64,000 nt of DNA. Origin: Streptomyces canus 299MFChir4.1 (GTDB lineage Bacteria; Actinomycetota; Actinomycetes; Streptomycetales; Streptomycetaceae). The position numbers and the translations under genes were made by a program. The stretch spans positions 1 through 64,000 of the forward strand of contig NZ_KB911584.1 of assembly GCF_000383615.1 (NCBI RefSeq), given 5' to 3'. Shown one piece after another: positions 45,457 through 53,819 of the stretch. The number at the start of each line of letters is the position of its first letter. Positions within the stretch are counted from its first letter, which is position 1. Below the pieces are notes generated by a model. The model had not been told where the DNA came from, did no database searches, and worked only from the letters and a program-made list of their open reading frames with translations.

Positions 45457-46110
45457 TTGTCCATGCAGAGCCGTCTGGGACGACGGTTGATCCAGCTGTG
45501 CGCCGGACTCGCTCTGTACGGGGCCAGCTCCGCGCTGCTCGTCGAGGCGGGGTTGGGCCTGGAGCCCTGGGGCGTGTTGCACCAGGGACTCGCCGAGCTG
45601 ACCGGGCTGTCGATCGGTGTCGTGTCGATCGTCGTCGGCGCGGCCGTGCTGCTCCTGTGGATCCCGCTGCGCCAGCGGCCGGGCCTCGGCACGGTCTCCA
45701 ACGTCTTCGTGGTCGGCCTCGCCCTGGACGCCAGCCTCGCCGTGGTCCCCGACGCGCACGGTCTCGCCGTACGGATTCCCCTCATGCTGGCCGGCATCGT
45801 GCTCAACGGCGCGGCCACCGGCCTGTACATCGCCGCCGGCTTCGGTGCGGGCCCCAGGGACGGTCTGATGACCGGGCTGCACCGGCGCACGGGACGCTCG
45901 ATCCGGCTGATGCGGACCGCGATCGAGGTGGCCGTCGTGGTCACGGGATTCGTGCTCGGCGGCACGATCGGCGCCGGCACCGCCCTCTACGCGGTGTCCA
46001 TCGGCCCGCTCGCCCAGGTCTTCCTGCGCGTGTTCGCCGTTCCCCGGGCATCCGACGGCAGCACGGTCGTTGCCGTCGGGCAACCGCGGGGAGCGATACT
46101 GCGTCCGTGA
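45457..46110 (+). CDS. yczE: YczE/YyaS/YitT family membrane protein
   Basis: About 217 aa with five to six membrane helices (LIQLCAGLALYGASSALLVE at the start). The family motif LGLEPWGVLHQGLAELTG is present, as is GFGAGPRDGLMTGLHRRTG. YczE proteins are often co-encoded with MocR regulators; function is not established, though B. subtilis YczE affects a polyketide system. The start may be TTG 45457 (GGGGGGA six bases upstream), ATG 45463 or ATG 45421. It overlaps the next gene by 4 bp (GTGA). Confidence 0.85.
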   Translation: MSMQSRLGRRLIQLCAGLALYGASSALLVEAGLGLEPWGVLHQGLAELTGLSIGVVSIVVGAAVLLLWIPLRQRPGLGTVSNVFVVGLALDASLAVVPDAHGLAVRIPLMLAGIVLNGAATGLYIAAGFGAGPRDGLMTGLHRRTGRSIRLMRTAIEVAVVVTGFVLGGTIGAGTALYAVSIGPLAQVFLRVFAVPRASDGSTVVAVGQPRGAILRP

Positions 46111-46874
46111 CCTCGCGGATACGGCACCCCTACCTGGACCACCCCGGCCCCATCCCCTTCGCCCACCGGGGCGGAGCGGCGGACGGCCTGGAGAACACCG
46201 CGTTCCAGTTCCGGCGGGCGGTCGAGGCGGGGTACCGGTACCTGGAGACCGACGTCCACGCCACCGCGGACGGCAGGCTGGTCGCCTTCCACGACACCAC
46301 CCTGGACCGGGTGACCGACGGCGCGGGCCGGATAGCGGACCTGCCCTGGACCGACGTACGGCACGCGCGTGTGGCGGGCAAGGAGCCGGTGCCGCTCTTC
46401 GAGGAGCTCCTCGATGCCTTCCCCGAGGCCCGCTGGAACGTCGACGTCAAGGCCGAGTCCGCCCTCCAGCCGCTCCTGGACCTCGTCGAGCGCACCGACA
46501 CCTGGGACCGCATCTGCGTCGGCTCCTTCTCCGAGGCGCGGGTGATGCGCGCCCAGCGGCTGGCCGGGCCGCGCCTGGCGACGTCGTACGGCACCCGGGG
46601 CGTGCTCAACCTCCGGCTGCGCTCCTGGGGTGTGCCGGCCGCCCTGCGCCGCTCGGCCGTCGCCGCCCAGGTGCCCGAGGTCCAGTCGGGCATCCAGGTG
46701 GTGGACCACCGCTTCGTGCGCGCCGCCCACGCGCGCGGGCTCCACGTGCACGTGTGGACCATCAACGAGCCCGAGCGCATGCACCGGCTCCTGGACCTGG
46801 GAGTCGATGGCATCATGACCGATCACATCGACACACTGCGCAAGGTCATGGAGGACCGGGGCGTCTGGGTCTGA
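46107..46874 (+). CDS. Glycerophosphodiester phosphodiesterase
   Basis: A 255-aa GDPD TIM-barrel enzyme that cleaves glycerophosphodiesters to glycerol-3-phosphate and an alcohol. The catalytic HRG is in FAHRGGAADGLENT; the metal-binding E-x-D is in YLETDVHATADGRLV; and the second His is in AFHDTTLDRVTDGAG. There is no signal peptide, so it is cytosolic. The GTG start at 46107 overlaps the yczE stop, giving translational coupling with a membrane protein of unknown role. Confidence 0.93.
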   Translation: MTSRIRHPYLDHPGPIPFAHRGGAADGLENTAFQFRRAVEAGYRYLETDVHATADGRLVAFHDTTLDRVTDGAGRIADLPWTDVRHARVAGKEPVPLFEELLDAFPEARWNVDVKAESALQPLLDLVERTDTWDRICVGSFSEARVMRAQRLAGPRLATSYGTRGVLNLRLRSWGVPAALRRSAVAAQVPEVQSGIQVVDHRFVRAAHARGLHVHVWTINEPERMHRLLDLGVDGIMTDHIDTLRKVMEDRGVWV

Positions 46875-46939
46875 CCCACGTCCGACCAGCCCGTTCCCCG
46901 GCCCGCGCACGGCACCTTCACGGGGAAGCGAGGGCACGG

Positions 46940-48295
46940 GTGGGCACCGACACCGTGCGGGTGGGCGCGACGGACGAGGCCGCCGACCGGCGGCGCGAAC
47001 AACGCGGCTGGTACTTCTACGACTGGGCGTGCTCCGTCTACTCGACGAGCGTGCTCACCGTGTTCCTGGGCCCCTATCTGACGTCGGTCGCCAAGAACGC
47101 GGCGGACGCCGACGGCTATGTCCATCCGCTGGGCATCCCGGTGCGCGCCGGCTCCTTCTTCGCGTACTCGGTGTCCCTGTCGGTGATCGTGGCCGTGCTG
47201 GTGATGCCCGTGGTGGGCGCCGCCGCCGACCGCAGCGGCCGCAAGAAGCCCCTCCTGGCGGCCGCCGCGTACACCGGGGCCGCCGCGACGACCGGCATGT
47301 TCTTCCTGGGCGGCGAGCGCTACCTCCTCGGCGGCGTCCTCCTGGTCGTCGCCAACGCGGCGCAGTCCGTGGGGACGATGCTCTACAACTCCTACCTCCC
47401 GCAGATCGCACCGCCCGAGGAGCGCGACGCCGTCTCCTCCAAGGGCTGGGCCTTCGGCTACGCGGCGGGCGCCCTGGTGCTGGTCGCGAACCTCGTTCTC
47501 TACATGGGCCATGACTCCTTCGGCCTCTCCGAGAGCGCCGCGGTCCGCATCTGTCTGGCCTCGGCCGGCCTGTGGTGGGGCGCCTTCACGCTGGTTCCGC
47601 TACGACGGCTGCGCGACCGCCGGTCGTCCGCGCATGAAGCCGAGGAGCCCACGGCCCCCGGCTTCCGGCAGCTCGCCGCCACCGTCCGCGACATGCGCCG
47701 CCACCCGCTCACGCTCGCCTTCCTGCTGGCGTACCTGATCTACAACGACGGCATCCAGACCGTGATCTCCCAGGCGTCGGTCTACGGCTCGGAGGAGCTG
47801 GGGCTTGGGCAGTCGACGCTCATCGCGGCCGTGCTCCTGGTCCAGGTGCTCGCGGTGGCGGGGGCGCTGGCACTCGGCCGGCTCGCCCGGACCTACGGGG
47901 CCAAGCAGACGATCCTCGGCTCGCTCGTCGCCTGGGCGGTGATCCTGGGTGCCGGGTACTTCCTGCCCGCCGGCGCACCCGGGTGGTTCTTCGTCCTGGC
48001 TTCCGGCATCGGGCTCGTCCTCGGCGGCAGCCAGGCCCTGTCCCGCTCCCTGTTCTCCCACCTCGTCCCGCCCGGCAAGGAAGCCGAGTACTTCTCGGCA
48101 TACGAGATGAGCGACCGGGGCATGAGCTGGCTGGGCCCGCTCCTGTTCGGGATCACCTACCAGCTGACCGGAAGCTACCGGGACGCGATCATCTCCCTGG
48201 TGGCCTTCTTCATCATCGGATTCGCCCTGCTCGCACGGGTCCCGGTACGGCGGGCGATCAGCGACGCGGGCAACCCCGTACCCGAAAGGATTTAG
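46940..48295 (+). CDS. UMF1-type (Atg22-like) MFS transporter
   Basis: A 451-aa transporter of the UMF1/Atg22-like branch. The entry motif is RGWYFYDWACSVYSTSVLTV and the family loop is GAAADRSGRKKPLL. LAYLIYNDGIQTVISQASVYG starts the second half, and GGSQALSRSLFSHLVPPGKE lies near the end. Its substrate is unknown; fungal Atg22 exports amino acids. The GTG at 46940 has AGGG seven bases upstream. It lies 65 bp after the GDPD gene and probably belongs to the same transcript. Confidence 0.92.
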   Translation: MGTDTVRVGATDEAADRRREQRGWYFYDWACSVYSTSVLTVFLGPYLTSVAKNAADADGYVHPLGIPVRAGSFFAYSVSLSVIVAVLVMPVVGAAADRSGRKKPLLAAAAYTGAAATTGMFFLGGERYLLGGVLLVVANAAQSVGTMLYNSYLPQIAPPEERDAVSSKGWAFGYAAGALVLVANLVLYMGHDSFGLSESAAVRICLASAGLWWGAFTLVPLRRLRDRRSSAHEAEEPTAPGFRQLAATVRDMRRHPLTLAFLLAYLIYNDGIQTVISQASVYGSEELGLGQSTLIAAVLLVQVLAVAGALALGRLARTYGAKQTILGSLVAWAVILGAGYFLPAGAPGWFFVLASGIGLVLGGSQALSRSLFSHLVPPGKEAEYFSAYEMSDRGMSWLGPLLFGITYQLTGSYRDAIISLVAFFIIGFALLARVPVRRAISDAGNPVPERI

Positions 48296-48381
48296 CGTTC
48301 AACACCAAAGCGCTGTAGTGTACGCGTTTGGCCTGCCAGGCGTACCGTTACTGCGCGTCAAAGATACTGAAACGCTGGGTG

Positions 48382-48399
48382 ACATCTGCTAGCAGATGT
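48382..48399. promoter_or_regulatory. Perfect 18-bp palindrome in the rbpA upstream region
   Basis: ACATCTGCTAGCAGATGT is a perfect inverted repeat, 182 bp before the rbpA start. It has no loop and no U-run, so an operator is more likely than a terminator. It sits 76 bp before the sigma-R-type promoter and could act on it or on another upstream promoter of rbpA. Confidence 0.4.
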
Positions 48400-48475
48400 G
48401 ACAAACCGGGCGATGGTGGGTACAACAAGGGGCGGCTACGACGGCGACGCATTGCCCGGGACGGGACCCGGAACG

Positions 48476-48501
48476 GGAATCTTTACCGCCGACCGGACGT
48501 T
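48476..48501 (+). promoter_or_regulatory. Sigma-R (SigR) promoter of rbpA
   Basis: GGAAT at 48476-48480 and GTT at 48499-48501 are separated by exactly 18 bp, the sigma-R consensus GGAAT-N18-GTT. rbpA is a known SigR target in S. coelicolor, induced by thiol-oxidising stress. It lies 62 bp before the ATG. Confidence 0.85.
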
Positions 48502-48563
48502 GACCGGTATGACGACGACAGCGACACCTGTCCTGTGGGCGACAAGCCCGGGAGGCACGATTC

Positions 48564-48938
48564 ATGAGTGAGCGAGCTCTTCGCGGCACGCGCCTCGTGG
48601 TGACCAGCTACGAGACGGACCGCGGCATCGACCTGGCCCCGCGCCAGGCCGTGGAGTACGCATGCGAGAAGGGGCACCGCTTCGAGATGCCCTTCTCGGT
48701 CGAGGCGGAGATCCCGCCGGAGTGGGAGTGCAAGGTCTGCGGGGCCCAGGCACTCCTCGTGGACGGCGACGGCCCTGAAGAGAAGAAGGCCAAGCCCGCG
48801 CGTACACATTGGGACATGCTGATGGAGCGACGCACCCGAGAGGAACTCGAAGAGGTCCTTGAGGAGCGTCTGGCGGTTCTGCGTTCCGGCGCGATGAACA
48901 TCGCTGTTCATCCCCGGGACAGCCGCAAGTCGGCCTGA
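48564..48938 (+). CDS. rbpA: RNA polymerase-binding protein RbpA
   Basis: A 124-aa transcription factor that binds RNA polymerase holoenzyme with principal sigma (HrdB) and stabilises open complexes. Zinc-ligand residues are C34, H38, C56 and C59 in YACEKGHRF and ECKVCG. The sigma-interacting C-terminal helices (REELEEVLEERLAVLR) are intact. ATG 48564 follows GGGAGG by 8 nt. It has a SigR promoter upstream and a strong terminator downstream, so it is transcribed alone. Confidence 0.97.
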   Translation: MSERALRGTRLVVTSYETDRGIDLAPRQAVEYACEKGHRFEMPFSVEAEIPPEWECKVCGAQALLVDGDGPEEKKAKPARTHWDMLMERRTREELEEVLEERLAVLRSGAMNIAVHPRDSRKSA

Positions 48939-48960
48939 GCGGGAACAAGCGCATACAAGT

Positions 48961-49003
48961 AACCGCGGGCGCGGTACGTGATTCACGTACCGCGCCCGCG
49001 GTT
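48961..49003. terminator. Bidirectional terminator between rbpA and fxsA
   Basis: AACCGCGGGCGCGGTACGTG and CACGTACCGCGCCCGCGGTT form a perfect 20-bp stem around an ATT loop. Flanking A and T runs make it act in both directions, between the convergent rbpA (stop 48938) and fxsA (stop 49023). Confidence 0.92.
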
Positions 49004-49022
49004 TGTGCTGTCCGCGCCCGGG

Positions 49023-49589
49023 TCAGCGGGTGAGCGGAGGGCGCTGCTCCCGCGGGGAGTCGCCGCCCGGCTCGTCCCGGACGATGACCTCGCCCTGGAC
49101 CACCTTGCCGTCCGGACGCTGCATACGGGCCTGCTGGAACGCGTCACCCAGGGTGCCGGGGGCGGCAGCGCGGATTTTGCGGTCGAAGGTGCGCTCGGCG
49201 TAGCGGCCGACGGCCTTCTGGACCGGCGGGATCAGCAGGAGGAGCCCCACCGCGTCGGAGAGCAGGCCGGGGATCATCAGGAGCAGGCCGCCCAGCATCA
49301 TCAGGCCGTTGCCACCGCTGCCGGAGCTCGACGGGGCGCCGCCGCGCTGGAGCGCCTCGTTCAGGTTCTGGAAGGCGCGGCGGCCGGCCCGCTTGATGAC
49401 CACCGAGCCGAGCACGAAGCCGGCGACCAGCAGCAGGAACACCGCGAAGCCGCTCGCCGCGCCCGCGACCACGGTCAGCAGCCAGATCTCCAGCACCAGC
49501 CAGGCGGCGATGCCCAGCGGCAGGTAGGTGCGCACACGGGAGCGGCGGGGCCGGGCGGGGTACGTGGGGGTCGAAGCGCCTGTCGTCAT
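49023..49589 (-). CDS. fxsA: FxsA-family membrane protein
   Basis: A 188-aa protein with four hydrophobic segments, including IAAWLVLEIWLLTVVAGAA and VFLLLVAGFVLGSVVIKRAG. The family motif LMIPGLLSDAVGLLLLIPPV is present. FxsA of E. coli reduces phage T7 exclusion by the F plasmid; in Streptomyces its role is not known. ATG 49589 is chosen because the family alignment begins there. It lies 72 bp after ppm on the same strand. Confidence 0.88.
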   Translation of the reverse strand: MTTGASTPTYPARPRRSRVRTYLPLGIAAWLVLEIWLLTVVAGAASGFAVFLLLVAGFVLGSVVIKRAGRRAFQNLNEALQRGGAPSSSGSGGNGLMMLGGLLLMIPGLLSDAVGLLLLIPPVQKAVGRYAERTFDRKIRAAAPGTLGDAFQQARMQRPDGKVVQGEVIVRDEPGGDSPREQRPPLTR

Positions 49590-49661
49590 ACGTCCAGTGT
49601 GCCTGGGCACGGCTCAGCACGGCATAAGGGGACGATCGCCCCCGTCTGTGAGGTCGTGGAC

Positions 49662-50456
49662 CTACGGCTGCGCGCGCTTTGCCCGTGCCGTGAGCCTGCC
49701 GACCCGCTCCCCCACACCCCAGGTGGTGACCCGCCACAGGGCCTCCACGAGGATGTCGCGGCTCATCTTGGAGTCGCCCAGTTCGCGCTCGACGAAGGTG
49801 ATCGGCACCTCCACGACGTGGTAGCCGGCCTTGACCGCGCGGCGGGCGAGATCGACCTGGAAGCAGTAGCCCTGGGAGGCGACGTCGTCGAGGCCGAGGC
49901 CTTCGAGGGTCTCGCGGCGGAAGGCGCGGTAGCCGCCCGTGATGTCACGGAGGGGAAGGTCGAGGGCGACGCGGGAGTACAGGCTGCCGCCGCGGGAGAT
50001 GAACTCTCGGGACTTGGGCCAGTTCACGACCCTCCCGCCGGGCACCCAGCGGGAGCCGAGGACCAGGTCGGCGCCCTTCAGAGCGGTCAGCAGCCGGGGC
50101 AGCTCCTCGGGCTGGTGGGAACCGTCGGCGTCCATCTCGACCAGGACGCCGTAGCCGTGCTCCAGACCCCAGTGGAAGCCCGCGAGGTAGGCGGCGCCGA
50201 GGCCCTCCTTGCCCTTGCGGTGCAGGACCTGGACGTGGTCGTCCTCGACGGCCAGTTCGTCGGCCAGCTTGCCGGTGCCGTCGGGACTGTTGTCGTCGGC
50301 CACGAGGACGTGCGCCTCCGGGACGGCCTCGCGCACCCGGCGGACGATGGCCTTGATGTTCTCCGCCTCGTTGTAGGTCGGAATGATCACCAACGCCGTG
50401 CCGAGCGGGCCGAATCGCCTCTCCTGGCCCGTGTGGGTCCCGTCGCCGTCGTTCAC
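49662..50456 (-). CDS. ppm: Polyprenol-phosphate mannose synthase
   Basis: A 264-aa GT2 enzyme that makes polyprenyl-phosphate-mannose from GDP-mannose at the membrane. It has the start TALVIIPTYNEAENIKAIV, the DDNSPDGTG motif, and the metal-binding DAD of MDADGSHQPEE. SRWVPGGRVVNWPKSR and the amphipathic C-terminus follow. In S. coelicolor this gene is needed for protein O-mannosylation and for the phiC31 receptor. There is no fused acyltransferase or membrane domain, as expected for the Streptomyces form. Confidence 0.96.
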   Translation of the reverse strand: MNDGDGTHTGQERRFGPLGTALVIIPTYNEAENIKAIVRRVREAVPEAHVLVADDNSPDGTGKLADELAVEDDHVQVLHRKGKEGLGAAYLAGFHWGLEHGYGVLVEMDADGSHQPEELPRLLTALKGADLVLGSRWVPGGRVVNWPKSREFISRGGSLYSRVALDLPLRDITGGYRAFRRETLEGLGLDDVASQGYCFQVDLARRAVKAGYHVVEVPITFVERELGDSKMSRDILVEALWRVTTWGVGERVGRLTARAKRAQP

Positions 50457-51006
50457 CGCTGCCCCTTCGAGTCATTGCGCAGGCGTCCACCATAGTGCGC
50501 ACGGCCTGCGATGACGTGACAAGGCGTTCGTATGCTGGTGTCGTTTCCACAAGAGCGGGGTAAGAATAGGAATTTTGGCCGCTGTGGCCGAATTGCCCCC
50601 TCGCTGCGGATGGGGGCCCGGCGCTCTTCGGGCCGACCTGGGGCCCGCTGGCTGCGGGTCGACCGAAAGCCGTTGTCTACTGAGCGCCCGGGCCCCACCC
50701 GGGTCACACCTCCCCGGCCGGACGGAACGTTCCCTCGCCGTGGCGCGAGCGCTGAGCCTGGCTCCCAGTGGCGGTGCTCCGGTGCGGCACACCGTCCCTG
50801 ACCCAGCGGCGCTGCGACGACTGGGTGGAAATTCCCCGGTCGGGCGTCCGGTGGTGGACCCGGCCGAACCTACCGGCCTCCTGCCGTCGGCTGTCAACAG
50901 TCGTTCGACCTGCGCATCTTCCGACAATGCCCTGGTCAGGGCAGAGGATGCGCAGGTCGCGCGAGAGCGGGGCGGCGTCCGATCGATACCGCGCCACCCC
51001 TGGAGA
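50457..51006. other. 550-bp gap of unclear content
   Basis: This region between ppm (start) and the amidohydrolase (stop), both minus strand, has no reading frame with the strong third-position G/C bias of its neighbours. A plus-strand frame from 50575 is open but has only about 70% G/C at codon position 3. Left of 50570 is the ppm promoter region. Repeated complementary blocks such as GGCCCGGCGC/GGGGCCC near 50610-50650 suggest RNA structure. I see no tRNA or named RNA. Confidence 0.3.
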
Positions 51007-52602
51007 TCACTCGCCCGGCCGTACGAAGACCGTCCGTCCGCCGACCACGGTGCGCAGGCAGACGGGCAGGTCACGGCCCGGCGTCAGGTCGGGCAGGCCC
51101 GGGGTGCCGGAGCGGGGGTCGGTGGACCAGCGGGCGACCCGGTCGTCGGGGGCCTGCACCAGCAGTTCGCCGGTGCGCCACACGGCGTAGTCGGCGGGGG
51201 CGCCGGGCACCAGGACGCCCGCGTCGTCCCGGCCGACCGCCCGCCAGCCGCCCCGGGTGTGCGCGGTGAAGGCGGCACGCACGGAGACGCGGTGCTCGGG
51301 GGTGCGGTGGAAGGCGGCCGCGCGGACCGTGCCCCACGGGTCGAGGGGGGTGACGGGGCTGTCGGAGCCGAAGGCGAGCGGGACGCCGGCGCGCAGGAGG
51401 GCCGCGAAGGGGTTCAGACGGCTCGCCCGCGCCCTGCCCAGGCGCCGGGCGTACATCCCGTCCTCACCGCCCCACAGGGCGTCGAAGGCGGGCTGGACGG
51501 ACGCGGTCAGACCGAGTTCGGCGAACGCGGCGACGGCCTCGGGGGTGAGCATCTCGACATGCTCGATGCGATGCCGGGCGGCACGGACACGGGCGAGGCC
51601 GAGCTTCTCCGCGACGGCGCGCACTCCCTCGACCACAGCGGTCACCGCCGCGTCGCCGATGGCGTGGAAGCCGGCCTGGAGGCCCGCCTCGGTGCAGGCG
51701 GCGACATGGGAGGCCACGGCGGCGGCGTCCAGGTAGGCGAGGCCGGAGTGGTCGGCGTCGGTGTACGGCTCGTGCAGGCACGCGGTGTGGGAGCCGAGGG
51801 CGCCGTCGACGAAGAGGTCTCCGGCGGCGCCGAGCGCGCCGAGTTCGCGTGCCTTGGCAACGCCTTCGTCGCCCTGCTCGGCCCAGTAGCCGACCACCCT
51901 CGGGCCCGGCTCCTCGCTCGCGAGCCGCAGCAGCCCCGTGAAGTCGTCCTCGGAGGAGATCTCGGGGCCTGCGCATTCGTGAACGGTGCCGATGCCGAGG
52001 GAGGCGGCGTGGGCGAGGGCGGCGCGCTGGGCCTGCGCGCGCTGGGCCGGGGAGACGGAACCGAGCGCCTTCGCGCGGACGGCGTGGTGGGCGTCGGCCG
52101 TGAGGGGGCCGTCCACCGCACCGAGGGACGTCATGTCGAGGAGGGCGGTCGTCACCACCGCCGAGTGGACATCGATACGGCTGAGGTAGAGCGGGCGGCC
52201 GCCGGTCGCCTCGTCGAGTTCCGCGCGCGTGGGCGGGCGGCCGCCGGGCCAGCGGGAGGTGTCCCAGCCGTGGCCGAGGAGGACGTGGTCGTTCGGGCGG
52301 GCGGCCGCGAACTCTCGTACGAGATTCAGCGCCGCGTCCAGGGAGGGGGCGTCGGAGAGGTCGAGGCCGGTGAGCGCGAGGCCGGTGGCGGTCGTGTGCA
52401 CATGTGCGTCCGTGAACGCGGGGGTGACCAGAGCTCCGTCCAGGTCCACGACTTCGTCGACACCGTCAGCGAAGGCGTCGGCCGCGCCTTCGGAACCGAC
52501 CCAGGCCACCTGTCCACGTTCGACGACCATCGCGGTGGCGAAGGGGTCGGCGGGGCTGTGGACCTCGCCGCGACGGAGGAGGACGGTCTTCGGTTCGCTC
52601 AT
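51007..52602 (-). CDS. Amidohydrolase family 3 protein (YtcJ-like)
   Basis: A 531-aa metal-dependent TIM-barrel amidohydrolase. It has the small beta-sandwich at both ends and the metal-binding HVH in TDAHVHTTATGL. Also present are FVDGALGSHTACLHEPY, the active-site His in GFHAIGDAAVTAV, and FGSDSPVTPLDPWGT with the final Asp. The YtcJ group hydrolyses amide or imide bonds, but the substrate is unknown. There is no signal peptide. ATG 52602 is used; no ribosome site is clear for this or the longer in-frame start at 52626. Confidence 0.88.
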   Translation of the reverse strand: MSEPKTVLLRRGEVHSPADPFATAMVVERGQVAWVGSEGAADAFADGVDEVVDLDGALVTPAFTDAHVHTTATGLALTGLDLSDAPSLDAALNLVREFAAARPNDHVLLGHGWDTSRWPGGRPPTRAELDEATGGRPLYLSRIDVHSAVVTTALLDMTSLGAVDGPLTADAHHAVRAKALGSVSPAQRAQAQRAALAHAASLGIGTVHECAGPEISSEDDFTGLLRLASEEPGPRVVGYWAEQGDEGVAKARELGALGAAGDLFVDGALGSHTACLHEPYTDADHSGLAYLDAAAVASHVAACTEAGLQAGFHAIGDAAVTAVVEGVRAVAEKLGLARVRAARHRIEHVEMLTPEAVAAFAELGLTASVQPAFDALWGGEDGMYARRLGRARASRLNPFAALLRAGVPLAFGSDSPVTPLDPWGTVRAAAFHRTPEHRVSVRAAFTAHTRGGWRAVGRDDAGVLVPGAPADYAVWRTGELLVQAPDDRVARWSTDPRSGTPGLPDLTPGRDLPVCLRTVVGGRTVFVRPGE

Positions 52603-52665
52603 GGGGGACAGTTTCGCAGGAGGCATCTCGCCGCAAGGGTGCGGGTTGCACGAACCCCGGTTCGT

Positions 52666-53106
52666 TCAGATGCGCGGTGGTCGTGCCTCGTACGGGGTCG
52701 ACAGCACCACCGTGGTACGCGTCGAGACCCCGGCCAGGGACCGCACGCGCGCGAGCAGTTCCTCCAGCTCGTGCGGGGTCGCCACCCGCACCTTCAGGAT
52801 GTAGTTCTCGTCGCCCGCGACGCTGTGGCACGCCTCGATCTCGGGGACGCCGGCGAGGCGGTCCGCGATGTCGTCGGGGGCGCTGGGGTCGAACGGTTTC
52901 ACCGAGATGAAGGCCGTCATGGGCAGGCCCACCGCCTCCGGGTCGACCACCGCGGCATAGCCGCGGATGACACCACGCTGCTCCAGCCGCCGCACCCGCT
53001 GGTGCACGGCCGAGGTGGACAGGCCCGTGGCCTTGCCCAGGTCCGTGTAACTCATCCGCCCGTCCTTGACGAGCAGCTGCACGATTTGTCGGTCCAGCTC
53101 CTCCAT
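52666..53106 (-). CDS. Lrp/AsnC-family regulator
   Basis: A 146-aa feast/famine regulator. The N-terminal helix-turn-helix (MSYTDLGKATGLSTSAVHQR) is followed by the RAM ligand domain (MTAFISVKPF, HSVAGDENYILKVRVATP). The ligand is probably an amino acid. It lies 63 bp before the amidohydrolase on the same strand, so it may control that gene. The ATG at 53106 starts the HTH homology. Confidence 0.92.
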   Translation of the reverse strand: MEELDRQIVQLLVKDGRMSYTDLGKATGLSTSAVHQRVRRLEQRGVIRGYAAVVDPEAVGLPMTAFISVKPFDPSAPDDIADRLAGVPEIEACHSVAGDENYILKVRVATPHELEELLARVRSLAGVSTRTTVVLSTPYEARPPRI

Positions 53107-53374
53107 GGCGCAAGAACCTACAGTGCGCCTGATCTTCTCGGATACCTGAGCGCCCCAGGTCATGCCCGGTTCGTGATGTGGCCGAGAGGCGCCTGTGCGT
53201 CTCCTGAGGGACAAAGCCACCGCCACGGGCATCTGCGAGCGGCATGTGACGAAGGCCACACACTCTGAACGGCCCCTGTGATGTTCTCGTGATTACCGCC
53301 ACGACGGGACGGGAAGTGCTTGCTGTGGTCGAGGCCGCAGTGCCTTCACGGCCCAGCCCGAGGGGGAGAACCCA

Positions 53375-53809
53375 ATGCAGAGTCTTCAGCGTCCTGGTCG
53401 TACCGCGCCCAAGCGCCTCCAGGCGGTAGTCGAGTTCGAGCCGGAGGGCGTCGAACCCGACGCCCTCGACGAGGACTTCGACGCGTACGACACCTTCGAG
53501 ATGTACCGGGTGATCTGCCCGGACTGCGCGCAGCCCATCGCCCTGCTGGCGGACGAGGAGATCCTGCCGGAGCACGCGCTGTGCGCCTCGCCGTGGAATC
53601 CGTTCGGCCTCACGGTCTGCGCCGGTACGGGGCGCAAGGCCTCCGACGCCCGGTCGGCGGACGAGTCGGCGGAGCCCCAGGAGCAGGACACGGCCCTGTT
53701 GTTGACGCTCCCTCAGGGACTCGACTGGCGGACCCAGCCCTTCTCGCACGTCGGTGGCCCCGGTTCGCGCCCCCTGCGCGTGCCGGTGATGCGCCGCCAG
53801 GCCGCCTGA
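53375..53809 (+). CDS. Conserved actinomycete hypothetical protein
   Basis: A 144-aa acidic protein with no named family. A central ICPDCAQPIALLADEEILPE segment has one CxxC pair. Two more Cys follow in HALCASPWNPFGLTVCAGTG, so a zinc site is possible. The C-terminus ends SRPLRVPVMRRQAA. ATG 53375 follows GGGGGAG by 6 nt. It is convergent with the 53820 gene at 10 bp. Codon bias supports a real gene. Confidence 0.75.
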   Translation: MQSLQRPGRTAPKRLQAVVEFEPEGVEPDALDEDFDAYDTFEMYRVICPDCAQPIALLADEEILPEHALCASPWNPFGLTVCAGTGRKASDARSADESAEPQEQDTALLLTLPQGLDWRTQPFSHVGGPGSRPLRVPVMRRQAA

Positions 53810-53819
53810 GCCGTCCCGC

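Noticed and set aside
50575..53268. Open plus-strand frame of 897 codons across the ppm-amidohydrolase gap, the amidohydrolase and the Lrp gene
   Set aside because: Most of it is antisense to genes with clear motifs. The part in the gap has weak codon-position bias and no ribosome site.
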